Assembly (NCBI GenBank): GCA_014607495.2
Contig: CP053163.1
Coordinates: 5,622,716 to 5,686,715 of the forward strand
Direction of reading: 5' to 3'
Length of the DNA stretch: 64,000 nt
Source: Carposina sasakii
Taxonomy: Eukaryota; Arthropoda; Insecta; Lepidoptera; Carposinidae
Within the stretch, counting starts at the first letter, position 1; every line of letters begins with the position of its first letter. Positions 1 through 12,500 of this stretch are shown one piece after another. The position numbers were made by a program, and so were the translations under genes. The notes under the pieces are model-generated. The model made no database searches and was not told where the DNA came from. It worked only from the letters and a program-made list of their open reading frames with translations.

Positions 1-1381
1 ATACACGTGTTATTCGCTTTTCGTAGCGCAAAAAAATAATAAGAGAGTTGAACGGCCATTGTAGATGTATCAATAGTTGTTTACGAGTTCGTAAAGCACC
101 TGACGCATTTTATAGATGATGGTCCGAGACTTTGACGCGGTGATGTTGCAAAAAAAAAGGAATGTAATATATACTCAATTTCAATTGGAATTAAGTTCTA
201 AGTTATATTTTCAGCTACCTCAAAAGGATTATTTCTTATGTGGGTGGGCTTAATTAAGTTTTTTTTAGATTTACTTAAATAATAAATATGTCTTTGTAAA
301 TAAATCTTAGATATCTTGGACTATTACCATTTACTCACAAGTTCACGCTGAAGTTGATATTTGGTGTAATGTGAACGCCAACGTGATAGTTCAATACACC
401 ACAGCATTTATTGAAATAATAATTGGCCAAAATCAAATAGCTGCCTACTCATTGTTACTCTGTGCAATAGTGTTTGTTGAAACTAATGTGGAGATATACA
501 TCTCCGTGATCACGAGGTCTTAATGTGATATTCGTGTCGACGTCTGAGATAGTACCGTTAAGCTATTGTCGATTCAAATGTACAATGCTTTCATATTTGC
601 CTGTGCGATTGAGAGCAACTGTCTCAGTTCGGTGAGGAATTACATCTTACCTTATTCTGTTATTGATATCAGATGTGATCTGTTTGAGTGGGTTGTCCTA
701 TTGAAATAAGGTGTTTACCTTTTTAGGGCCCTTACTTTTAAAAATCTTTAAATCTAATCGACGCTTAACTGGACAGATATTCAATACATTTTGCTTTCAA
801 ATGTCGTGCTTAACGGGCGCTTATCTTTACACAGTTTATAAGTAAGGTCCTATTGTATGTTCTCACAGAGTTTGATTTAGCATTTTTTTTGCTTTAACTT
901 CACTGTTGGACACATTTAAGCTCTATGCAAATCTAGGTAGCTTTTTGTTTAGCGTAAGGAATAAATTATTTTTGAATATGTATGTTGGTACTTCTGTTTT
1001 TAGTAATATGCTGGCCATTTAGTAATAGCATTATGGGTGGTGGCACTGTGTTCGCATAGATTATTGTTTGTAAGGTGGTGTTTGATATGCGAGCTGTGAT
1101 AAGCACGCGACACTTCAACCCCTTCTAGTGAGGGTTGCTTGCCCTTCCGCCTTATTGATTAGCGCCCTCGGAAATAAAATTCATGTTAGAATAATGCGCC
1201 TGCCGTCAGTCGTCACCAACGTGGTATTACCACGAGTTATTATGAAAGCTATTTACTCCCACAGTATTTATTGCATTTTAATTTTGACAGTATTATGCCA
1301 TGCCCCATACGACTTTTCTTTTATACAATGTGGCAAAAATACCACATTATTGTGTATGCCTTAGTAAACTCACCTGGGCAG

Positions 1382-1615
1382 ATACATACATACATATAAT
1401 CACGCCTTTATCCCTTACGGGGTAGGCAGAGCACCAAGTGCCGATAGAACGACATGGTGCCACTTCTGACCAATTTTGAGGGTATAGTTGAGATGTACAA
1501 GTTCGGTTAGTAGTGACAGGTGATCAGCCCATCGCCTACAAAACACCAAGACCCTACTGACTTGTACAGTATGCCCGGGAAGATTGCTGTAGTTAAAATT
1601 CAATGTATTCATAAG
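1382..1615 (-). repeat. SINE-like dispersed repeat, copy 1 (antisense)
   Basis: The segment contains the reverse complement of a unit seen again at 24650-24770 and 52165-52315. The shared text includes ACTTGTAC, GGTCAGAAGTGGCACCAT, CTATCGGC and CTACCCCGTAAGGGATAAA, followed by a short ATGT-rich tail. Length, tail and dispersion fit a SINE or LINE 3' end; no Pol III boxes were resolved in this copy. Confidence 0.55.
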
Positions 1616-2462
1616 CATCTTCTATATTACGTTAAAGTAAATGACTATACTCAAAAGTAATTGCGATATTATAAACAAATATTGATTTAGTTCTGTAAAT
1701 TGCTCAAATTAATCTTCGAGCTGTATCTCTCATAGCGGTTAATACATTCACAGTTGCTTGTTAAATTCCTATGAAACAAATAATTCGTAATTGATGGAGA
1801 TAAGCCCGTTCCTTATTATTAGTCAAGTGAACCGTTCGAGTCGAGTTATTACACCGCTCCAATCGTGAAACTGACTGGAATAATGCCAGTGTGTTGTAAA
1901 CCCCTTGCTTTCATTGTGCTATCGAGAATCGTGAGTTGTACATTTCATTCTTGAAAAGGCAAAGGATAAATGTGTATGGTGTCCAATACCGTTATTAGAA
2001 GCTGTTAGGCCAAGTCTGATCTAATTAATGGTTCAATTCACACGAAAACGGCATGGTATTTGGATATGCAATTGTACTTGTATATTCTATCTGAAATTTT
2101 TATGTATAGACGCATGAGATACCTACGACAGTTAGGAGTGTAAAGCCGTATTGCGGTCAGCAAGACTCGGCTTACAACATTGCGCCGGGTTGCGCCAAAT
2201 CAATCTTTAGCACTAATAACGCCTCTCGCTCGCCGCCAAATAGTCGTGATGATAATAATGTACTTACCACCAATTGCGTTTAGTGTATACTTATCAAGTA
2301 CGATATTCTGTATGAATACAGAAGACTATCGGACTAAATATCTACATCATCTATAAAATTACAAAAATTATAGTATTTAAAATTACTCACACATAGAAAT
2401 GGGCAATATTGGCAATAACTCTGTCTGTATATTTGTAAAGTTGATTGCATATACATCTATCT

Positions 2463-2757
2463 TCTATACATATAATAAAAATGTAATGGATCGCTGTCTG
2501 TACATGGAAGATATATGAGAAAAAATATTATAGAAGACCTTTATCAACGCAATAGTACCGCAAATAATGATTTTTGTCTGTTTGTCTGTGCGTTTGTGCA
2601 CGCTAATCTCAGAAAGGGCTGAACCGATTTCGATGCAGTTTTCAGAAATATATTGTGACAGGTCCCACTTAACATATAGGCTACTTTTTATCCCGGATAT
2701 TTTCGACATTTTGTTTTTTCTGTAGTCCACGCGGACGGAGTCGCGGGCGGCCACTAG
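2463..2757 (+). mobile_element. Non-autonomous Helitron (295 bp)
   Basis: It begins TCTATACATATAATAAAA and ends in a GC-rich hairpin (CGCGGACGGAGTCGCGGGCG) followed by CTAG and a T, the usual end structure of lepidopteran Helitrons. It has no coding capacity. It is closely related to the copy at 44758-45446 and shows the uninterrupted target into which a MITE went in that copy. Confidence 0.75.
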
Positions 2758-3368
2758 TCTAATATTAAACTCATTGCGAAGTTGTTGCGTTGCATGTTGA
2801 CATCGGCACCTGCTGGAATGTGACTGGACGTATAATTTGATTTTATGTGCCTAGAAGACACTGGTGATTCACAAATTCAAAGTTTATTTTTTAAATGGGT
2901 CAGGAAGTTATTTGACCAACTCCTCATGATGAGCAGTGTAGATCAAATTATGTGCTTACCTAGAAAATACCGGTGAAATTTTTTTTAAGATGCCCAAATT
3001 TATCCAGTCTGAAAAGATTAAGAGTTCCGCTCATGAAGAAGGGATAAAGAGCAGGTAAACGATGTAGAGCTTTGTTTTGGTCTCCGCGCACTGGTGACTA
3101 TTATCTACAAGCAAACGTTGTTAGATCACCTAATTCTTTATCCTTCCTTCGTTGTTCCACTACTAAGAGTTGGATAACTATAGGTTCATGTAGATAGTAG
3201 GAAGAGTCTAATAAGGAACTCGGCCATTCTCTCAGACGATCAGCTAGCAACTTGTCTATGATCATTAACATCAGCCCCTGTTACTGCAATTCTGTCTACC
3301 CCATTTAGAAAACACAGTCGTGTATATATATAACTTAGATAAATATTGATAATAGTAATTTGTTACAG

Positions 3369-3563
3369 TTCGGAACTCCTGTAGCGGAGAGCGGTGTCTG
3401 TGGAAGTAGTACGTCGTCGTCCACGTCGTCTTCTTCCTCCAGCTCCTCTTCATCTTCGTCGTCATCGTCGTCAGATTCGGACACTGCGGACGCTGCAGGC
3501 TCAGTCCACGCGCCTCCCGATGACTCTAGCGCTGCCCTTGCCGCCGCTGCTTGTCAGTTACAG
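3369..3563 (+). CDS. ash1: ash1 exon A: poly-serine segment
   Basis: The exon is bounded by a TTACAG acceptor and a CAG/GTAAGG donor and holds exactly 65 codons, phase 0 at both ends. It codes a long Ser run (about 22 Ser with a few Thr) followed by an acidic SDSD stretch and a small Ala/Ser-rich end. Assignment to ash1 rests on strand, phase and position; low-complexity sequence gives no homology support by itself. It could also be an alternative exon. Confidence 0.65.
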
Positions 3564-6500
3564 GTAAGGCTACAGACGTAGAAGTTTAATCTCGCATCAA
3601 GTGCTAGACTCCGTTTCATAGAATAACTCCTATGCCTGTTTTCGGAACTAACATTTTTTTTGACAGTGACACAACTATGTACACATAGTAACTAGGGCCA
3701 TCATCCAAAGGAACTAGGGGAAACGTACTCTAGTTACCGCTATTTCATTAGTACCTGGTCAAATGCTTCGATCTGTTAACATATTGTATTGAAAACACTC
3801 AAATTCACAGCCGTGTCCATCCATATGTCTACAGGGTGTAACAGAAAGGGTATGTTAAGCGAAAAGCTATGTAAATAGCCTACTATAGAGAACCTATTTC
3901 CAAAATTTGAGACTCGAAATCACATGTTTATTTTTCTAGATTGTATGAAAATTTCTGAGTTGTTTAGGAATTGTCCATACTATCTGGAAAAATAAACATG
4001 TGGTTTCGAGTCTGAAATTTTGTGGATAAGTTCCTTTTAATGGGCTATTTACATAGCTTTTCGTGCTTAACATACCCCTTTTGTTACACCCTGTATAGAT
4101 ACTATATCTAAGGTCTATTTAAAATTAGTTATTATCTTTAGACACGAAACTAGGTAGGTAAAAAGAAACAACTTTTACTACGGGACCAACTCCGAAATAT
4201 TGAAAAAAAAACAGATGTTCATTTCAGTGCAGGAATTATTCGAGATTGTATGGATTTCGGAGTTGGTCCCATAGTGAAAGTTGTTTCTTTTTACCTACCT
4301 AGTTTCGTGTCAATTTTTGTTCGTCAACGTTCCCGAAAACTACGGAATTTCCTCATCATCACGATCATTTTTCTCCATGGAAGCATACCTGGGAAGTGTC
4401 TGGTTTCCAAAATATTAGGGTCCAAAGTTGAGTAAATAGGCTGCGTTTTTCTGCATAAATGCACATAGACGCGCGTAGCAGGATTTTTTCACGAAAAATA
4501 ATTAATATCTGTCTATAAAAAAACTAACATAAACACTAGACACTATAAATTTCGCACGATCAAGGAATTTAAAAAAAAATTTCAAAAAAAAAAATTTTTT
4601 TCCCAGCATTTTTTTTGGCATAAACTTACTTTATTTCATGTATAGAGTACGTACCCTTCGTTAAAGGTGGCCACAAAAAACACCCTGTATATTATTATGA
4701 TGATATTTTGGTCTACTGAAAGTTTTACCAAAGATCTTTTGTAAAATAGAAAAGTCTGAAATTAGGACAGTTACAGTTAGTTGCTAGGGTTACAGGTAAA
4801 CAGTAGCATGGTACTGCACTGTTCGCGTAAATAGGTCACTTAGTAAACTCAGTCAGAAAGCTTGACGTGTATTTTAGTAGACACAATAATATACCTTCAA
4901 CTTACCATTACCACAATTTTATTTGTTCAAAGTCCATAAAAACTTTATTGGTTGTGATTGATTGTTATTTCGTTTCTTAAGATTAATGTAATTTATTAAA
5001 GTTAAGTACTTCAATATCTGATTCGGCCCGTTATAAATAGCTTAGACTGGACTAGATTGGATCTGAATGGAGTGATATAAATATCTCGTTATAATTCTCA
5101 GGTTATCGACGATGCGGACCTTGCGGAACTATTTCCAGAACAAACATCGAGCGCGCCGGCGCAACAGCCCAATTTCTCGACCTTCTCTGTGCATCACTCG
5201 TCGCCGGACCATGACGACAAATCTATCGTCGATAATGGTACGTGTGCATTACAAGTTGTATCTTTTTTCGCGATATTACGAAGAGCATGTGAGGACGAAA
5301 GCATTTGGTGAAGCAATATCAGTGTAAAATGCTTAAACGGCCTTTTTCTTTTCAGGTGATGGCTCGAGTAGTGAAATGGAGCTCACACCTCAGTTAGTAA
5401 CTGCTGCTATTCAAAGAGCTACGGCCGATTCTTCTGGGTCGGAAAATGAATGCTCTAGCTCAGAAGTAGGACATTCTAATACAACGCATTATGCGTCAAG
5501 TCTCCTGCAGGATTTCGTGGCGCAAACACAGCTACTGAGCAATTCTGCGCCGTTAACAACTATCAATTCCACGGCGGCGCAGTCTCTCCTTAACACCAAC
5601 TCAATAGAAGGAGTAGGGACTATTAGCGATTGTGTTCTCGGTCAAATTAATTCTTTGCCCGACATAACGCCAATTCCACCAAGTTTTCTTAACAGTGGCC
5701 AACATTTAAGTCCACAACAAACAGAGGAGCTTTCACAAATCAATAAAGATCTCGAAGAAATTACGTCGGTCTCCCACTCTGTGGCAATGTCAATACCAAA
5801 TCCACCTAGTTTAGAAGATTGTGTGGACAACAATGACTTTATGGCGTTAGACATAACGCAGAGTGGTTCAGAAATTGGTAGCGCAAGTGATTTACTGAAA
5901 AGTTCTCCCCTGATTATCGGGAACGAAATTCACTCAAATCAGATTGACAATCAAAAACTTGATACAATTAGCACGAATTCCATTGAATCTCAGGAAGACG
6001 TTAAAAATATTATTGTTGAATCTAGACGGAAAAGAGGTCGGCCTAGAAAAGTTCGTAAAGATGAATCTCATAAGGAAGATAAATCTGTTGTAAATGTTAT
6101 TAATGATTTTCGGAATAATAATGACCCACCTAACGTTTCACCAGATTCCGGTATATTATCAAATCATAACTCCCCAACTCATTCGCCTTTACGACGCCAT
6201 GAAATAGACGAAACACATAATAGAATAAGTAGAAAGTCAATTCAAAAAGAAAATAGTGCAAGAGAAAACAGGTGTAGTACAAGATCAAAATCAAAAAGTC
6301 GAAGTAAAGTACACAATAGATCTGATTCTAGCGACTGTGACTATCAGAAAAAGCGGATTGAAAATGAAATCAAACAAATTAAAACAGAAGCCCCTTCACC
6401 TGTTCCATTAAAACAGGAACAAAGTAGCAAATACGAGAAACCGAAGAAAAATGATCATAAATTAGATATAGCTGCTTTAGATAGAATGTTGTATGCTACA

Positions 6501-9500
6501 GACAGAGTACTTTATCCTCCTAGGAAAAAAGTAGGAAGAAAACCTCAGAATAAAACAAAATCTACTCCAAAAACGTTAAAAGATAAAAATCAGTACGATT
6601 CTGCCGAAAGTGACGTAGATTCACTGCCGTCTAGTAAATCTGTATTATCAGGGGTTTATGCCAAAAGGAAGGAAATCAACAGTAAACTCGGAAATGTATC
6701 CAAAAAGAATACTAAGACATTTGGAAATAACTGGAGAGATCATCAAAGTGAAAACGAAGCTGCTGCTGATGATCCTTTAGATCCAACATGGAAACAGATT
6801 GATTTGAATCCTAAGTACAAAGACATTTTGTCTGGTTACAAAAGTGATCACGAATTCAAACCGTACAAGAACTGTAGTAGATTAATAGAGTCTGGGGGCT
6901 ATAAGAGTGATTACGGTTGTAGATCTGGCTACAAAACAGATTACCATCATCGAACTGGATACAGGAGCGATTACAAATCAGGATATAAGAGTGATAAATC
7001 TGGATATAAAACTGATTATAGTGTCAGAAGTATGAGAAGAAAGACTAGAAAATTAAAGAAGTCTAGATCAGTTCGAGACAGATCATATTACAAAAATCAA
7101 AAACACTTTGTTTCTGACCAGGAAATATTGATGCTGAGTAATAAAACTTTCAGCACATTGAATATAGGTAACAGTTCAAGTGAGTCAGAGTGTGACAATT
7201 ATCTAAGAAAGTCAAAAGGCAGTCCAAAATCAAAATATGTCAGTGTATGTGTAAAATATCCTTTGTCATCAAAACATAATTTTGGATTTTCCAAAAAACA
7301 GTTACTTAGATTGAACTCTTCGGACCCTTTTGCCCCTGGCCCTGTTTTTAGTGGTTTGCAGCGACCACTAACTACAAACAATTTGTTCAAAGTTAGTCAC
7401 AATAATAATAATCATTCCTTACTGAAATCTTCGTCTAAATCAAACCTTATGGAAACTTCGCTGCCAACTCTTAAACCTGCATTTACACATAAATTCGGCT
7501 CGTCACCACTTGCTTCCATTCAAAAATCTAATTCTAAGAAACATGCAGATACCAAATCACTTAAGAGCCGTAAACAATCAAAGAATAACAGCAGCATTTT
7601 CCCAACTCTTGCCAAGAAAGATAGCCTTATGAAGCCAATTCCTAACATATTCGAAAAGTCACGAAATATGTATGTACCAAATAAATCCTTATCGAGCAAT
7701 GTGTTTTTGAACTTTAAAAAACCACAATTAAAGCCATCTTTTCACGTGAAGAGACATAGACGAACTGTAGTTCTAGCACCACCGAAAATAAATCTGAAGC
7801 CAATTGAAAGGCCCTCTCGTTTAATAGTAAAGAGTGAAAACAAACATCATAGGCATAAAAGCAGAAGAAGACACCGATCACGATCAGTATCGAGATGCAG
7901 AGACTCGTCACAAGCAAAAATAGTGGACCCAGTTGATCAAAAATTTTGCCAAGATATGGATGTTATTGTAGCCAATTTCATCAAATTCTGTCATGTCGCT
8001 CCAAATATAATTGCCGATGTAATGCAAACTCAACCTAAACCTGAAAAGGTTGAGAAAGTTATAGAACCGCCACCACCTAAAGTTGTTAAAAGGGCTTCGA
8101 AAAAGCGTAAAACTTCGGATAATCAGGAAATAAGTACTCCAACATCTAAAAGAAGACACAAAAAGCAGCTAGCTGAATCTCAAAATAAAGGGGGTAAAGA
8201 TACAAATGAACACAAATTACCTTTAAAGAAGAGACATTACCACATTAACTCATCTAGTAGCAACTCACTTAGTCTTAGTCTAGTTCCTGCAGAGTTTGAT
8301 GAGAATTCAAAAAATGGGACAAGTCCTGAAAAGTTTCTTTGTACTGAAACTGATTGTTTAGGTGAATTACCTAACACTCCACCTAACGAAACGCCTAAAA
8401 GTAAAAATACCCATGATAAAAATAAAAAAGGTAATGAAGGCGCTAAAAATGTCGCACAATGTCAAGAAAATAAGGTTCAAATCACTGATTCTTCTAAACC
8501 TAAAGTTACTACATCAACCGGCAATCTGGAAATTAAAATTGATAGCAGCATTATAAATACTCCTATTAAAAATCACTCGCCGAATTCATTAAATGCTACT
8601 GATGATGAACTTTCAATAAAGAAACCTAGTCCTGAACAATCAGAGTTGTCTAAAAAGATATATGAAACATCCGAGAAACTGAAGGCGGTTCATAAAATGG
8701 TTAACGATTTAGAAAAATCTTTACCTAAATCTAATGAGACAGATGTAAAGTCAGAGTGTGTTAAATCAGATACTCACAAAGTCTCATCGCCACGATCAGA
8801 AGCGAAATCTTCACCATTAAGGAATCCTATAGTTACACCTAAAAAGAGACACCGGTTAGAAGCAGATAGAGCGATGGCAAATTCTACGTTAGACCTTGTA
8901 GTTCAATCACTATCAAAGAAACTTTCAGATGATAAACCCGCAGTAGTTAATGATGAAAATCAGAATAGATCTAAGGAGGAAGAGATTGAGAATAAACCAA
9001 ACTTAAGTGCATCTGCTAGTAATAACTCGGAATCTGAACAGACAGATCCTCTTAAAACAATGTCTGCGCGTTCTTTGTATAAGAGTTCAATACCGCCTGC
9101 GCAAAAATCTGAAATTATGACTCGTAAGAAAAATAGGCTGGAAGGCTTAACAAGCAACCTTGTTTCTAAAATAAATCCTAGTGCTGCTACTAAAGTTTTA
9201 GATACATTATTGAATAATAACATACGCAAATCCATTGAATCCCGAATACTTGAAAAAGAGAAAAACTGCTGTGACAGTAATCAAAAAGCTACTGACAGTA
9301 AAATAAACTCGTTGAAGGAATCATCACAACCAAATACCCGGGCCACGGTAATCAAATCGCCAGTTTCTAAAGGAAAATTAATAGAATCCAAGAAGTCTAA
9401 AGCTTTAGAGCCCGTGACTGAACAAGCAATAATTATCAATGAAGATAAGCCCACCGGAATTTTCGAACCATCTATTGATATAGAAGACCAAATACCGAAG

Positions 9501-12500
9501 TCTTCAATATGCACAAACAATACATCAATTGATGGTAAATATAAATCTAAAAAATCTTTTGATAAGGAATCTCTGCCTAGTCCAACTGACCCAGAATCAG
9601 ATATTCCCTTAGCTCTGATATCGGATCCCCCAGCATCTATACTCAGATCAAAACGAGGACAGTCTATTGCCTCAGTTTTGTCTGGTAAGATACAGGAAAC
9701 CACTGGCGGTCACAATTTACGACAGACAAAGAGAAATCTCAGTAACGATGCTGAAGAGTCTATTGATAAAAAGAAGAAAAAGACAGCTGGCAACATTATA
9801 AGGGAAAGTAAATTAGTTATCCCCATTAAAAGCATGTTAACTAAAGTCCAAATGGAGAATCCATCAGAATCTACAAGCAAACCTTCAACTCCCGTAAGAA
9901 AGATTGAAGGCAGCGATCAGGTTTCTGTACATAGTAAAAACGTTGAAGGATTAAAAAAGAAGGCGCGCAGACGAAAAGCTATCAATAGAACTGGATTCCC
10001 AAGTGTCAAAAAGAAGAAGAAGAAAGTTGAATCAAATGTTCAAAAGGTAGTTTCCGAGAGTAATGCTACGTCTGATACCGATAACAGTTCTGCTTTCGAG
10101 AGAGTCCCAAAAGATGGTGAGGCTATGAGCAGTTTTCTGGAGAGGACTTCAAAGAAACCAGAGTTAAAAGTACTATTAACTAAAGACGATTGTCCGAAAC
10201 AAGCTCGATTGACGGTTGTAGCGTTAGAAAAATTGCAAGGTAAAGATATCAACATTTGGCGGTTTCAAAAACCAAGTCCACAAACGATAAAAAAACTTCA
10301 TCTATTCTTAGAGCGCCAGCACTGCAATTAAAACAAAATAAGACTGAAAAAGAGATTAAAAATCATGTTAATAAATGGGAAGTTCTCAGTGAGACTGATA
10401 GCATTCCTTCTTTAGCAAGCTCTATTAGTAATGACCCTGAAGACAGTATACCTTTAAGCCTTTTAAATTGTAAATCTGATAGAACGTCTAGTCGTTTGGG
10501 GAGACTCGATAGACTGAAGCGCAAGACTCGAGCGTTATCGCCATCCGACGAAATTGAGGAAATATTTTCAAAACGTAAAACTTTTGAAAAAAACAATAAG
10601 GTTGCATTACGTCCAAAATCTAGTCTCGCTGTGCTCTGTCCGAATGATAGAAGATTAACACGAAGTTCAGACAACCCCAGTGAGGAGGTAAAGTCTAAAC
10701 CAACCAAATCTGATCAAGCCAAGCACTCAGATTCGGAAAAATCAATTATACCGGCCAGAATAGCTGCTAGAAGGAAATCCAGATCACGTGTGGTTAACAA
10801 GAAAGTACGCGAAGATCCATCGTCCAGGGAAAGTTCGTTAGATACTATTATAAGCCGTAAGTTGAGTTGCAAATCTCGCGAACCTTCAGTTGATACACTT
10901 CGTGATCACGATGAGAACGATCCATTGCCGCTTAATGAAAAGGAAATAGACTTCGAAAAAAGCATTGATGTTCTTTCGAAAAGTATTATATGTAAAAAGC
11001 GAGTGGCATCTTCTCGCGACGACAGTCCAGCCAGCAGTGTCGATAATAGAGAAAAGCCAGTGGTGTCTAAAAGGAATCCTCGCCTAAGGAAGAAATTTCT
11101 TGCAGCGGGGCTGTTTTCAGACTACTATAAAGAAGAGTAAGTTGGCTTTTATGGCATGAGATATATTATAAACTGACGGTACATGTACCTATATGTGCTT
11201 AACTTACTTTCTTTACAGTTCAAAGCCGGATGGTAAAGGGAAGTTTCCAGCTGTGCCACAAACGGATTTCCCTCCCGGCCTACTAGCGCCCCCGCCATAT
11301 TGCGAACGTTGGGTGCGGCGTCGGCAACAGTACTTTACGCTGCCTTACGACATCTGGTGGCAACAGCACTACAACCAGCCTGTACCCTCCTGGAACTATA
11401 AGAAGATCCGTACTAGTGAGTTTATCTTTTTTCTTTTTAGCCGTAGCGTGTTAAAAAGCTATTTTCTTAGTTTAGCAAGTGTATTTCACCTATGCTTTAT
11501 GTACTTGATGTAATTGATGTATGTACTAACGCAACCAATAAAGTTAAGAAAAGTAACTACATTGAATGAAATTCATGAGAAAACTACCGCATTCCTTGCG
11601 ACCAAATCTATGGACGTTTAATTTCAGTAAATTCACGCTCACGACATGACAATATACACTAAGGTTGCTTTTATATTATGCCCTATGTACATCTTTTGTA
11701 GTTAAGCACCCTAGAGGTCAGTCGCGCAAAATGACAAGGTTTATAACCCTTGAACGGAACGTTTTTGGTTTTGTCGCGCAAATGTTGAACGTATTTACCA
11801 AAACTAAACCACAACCAAAACCTTTATGTTATGCAAATTTCGTATCGCGCAAAATTTTGGCAACGTCAAAACGGTCAAAAGTGAGACGATGGGAACGTCT
11901 GAAACGTTGTCAAATGAAACCAAAACAAAACCAAAAACGTTGAAAGGTTATAAACGTTGTCATTTTGCGCGATTGCCCTCCTGATAGAGCAATAAAGCGT
12001 AAAGCCACAAATAAAAACTACCAATTGCGATCTGATTTGCTTACAGATGTGTATTACGACGTGAAGCCATCCGCGGGCGAGTGCGAGAGCGTGGCGTGCA
12101 ACTGTGCCGCCTCTAGCGGCTGCAACGAGGACTGCATCAACCGCCTCGTCTACTGCGAGTGCTCGCCGCAGCTGTGTCCTTGCGGGTGAGCTCATCTATA
12201 CTTACTATATAAAGCTGAAGAGTTTGTGCTCCGATTTGAAAAATTATTCCAGTGTTAGATAGCCCATTTATCGAGGAAGGCTATATTATATATGAACCGC
12301 CCCGGCTTCGCGCGGGTGTAATACAATTAGTATTGAGAGGATAAATGATCAGTGACAAGTTACTAGCCCATCGCCCAGAGAATGTCCCTGAATTCTTTAA
12401 GATAAGATAAAATTTATTGTTATAACTGTGTACATGATGATAGGATATAAAGTTATTTGAGAAACAACAGTTTGCCCTTTTCGGACGTACAATTTGGTTA

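Larger units (their letters stand above)
1..3368. other. Region upstream of first recognised ash1 exon; no gene recognised
   Basis: I find no exon here that I can defend. The first recognised ash1 exon begins in phase 0, so the start codon must lie in an upstream exon, either somewhere in these 3.4 kb or before the window. Short open frames here lack coding character. Identified content is a SINE-like copy (about 1382-1615) and a Helitron (2463-2757); the rest is AT-rich unique-looking sequence. Confidence 0.5.

Noticed and set aside
951..960. GTAAGG-like donors in the first kilobases as the missing ash1 start exon
   Set aside because: No preceding ATG frame ending in phase 0 with convincing coding sequence.
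9281..9703. Minus-strand open frame of 140 codons inside the long ash1 exon
   Set aside because: Shadow frame of a real coding exon; no recognisable family and opposite to a supported gene.
10256..11140. A separate gene of 294 codons
   Set aside because: Its end splices in phase to the FxLP and AWS exons, and its composition continues that of the preceding frame; it is ash1 after a one-base break.
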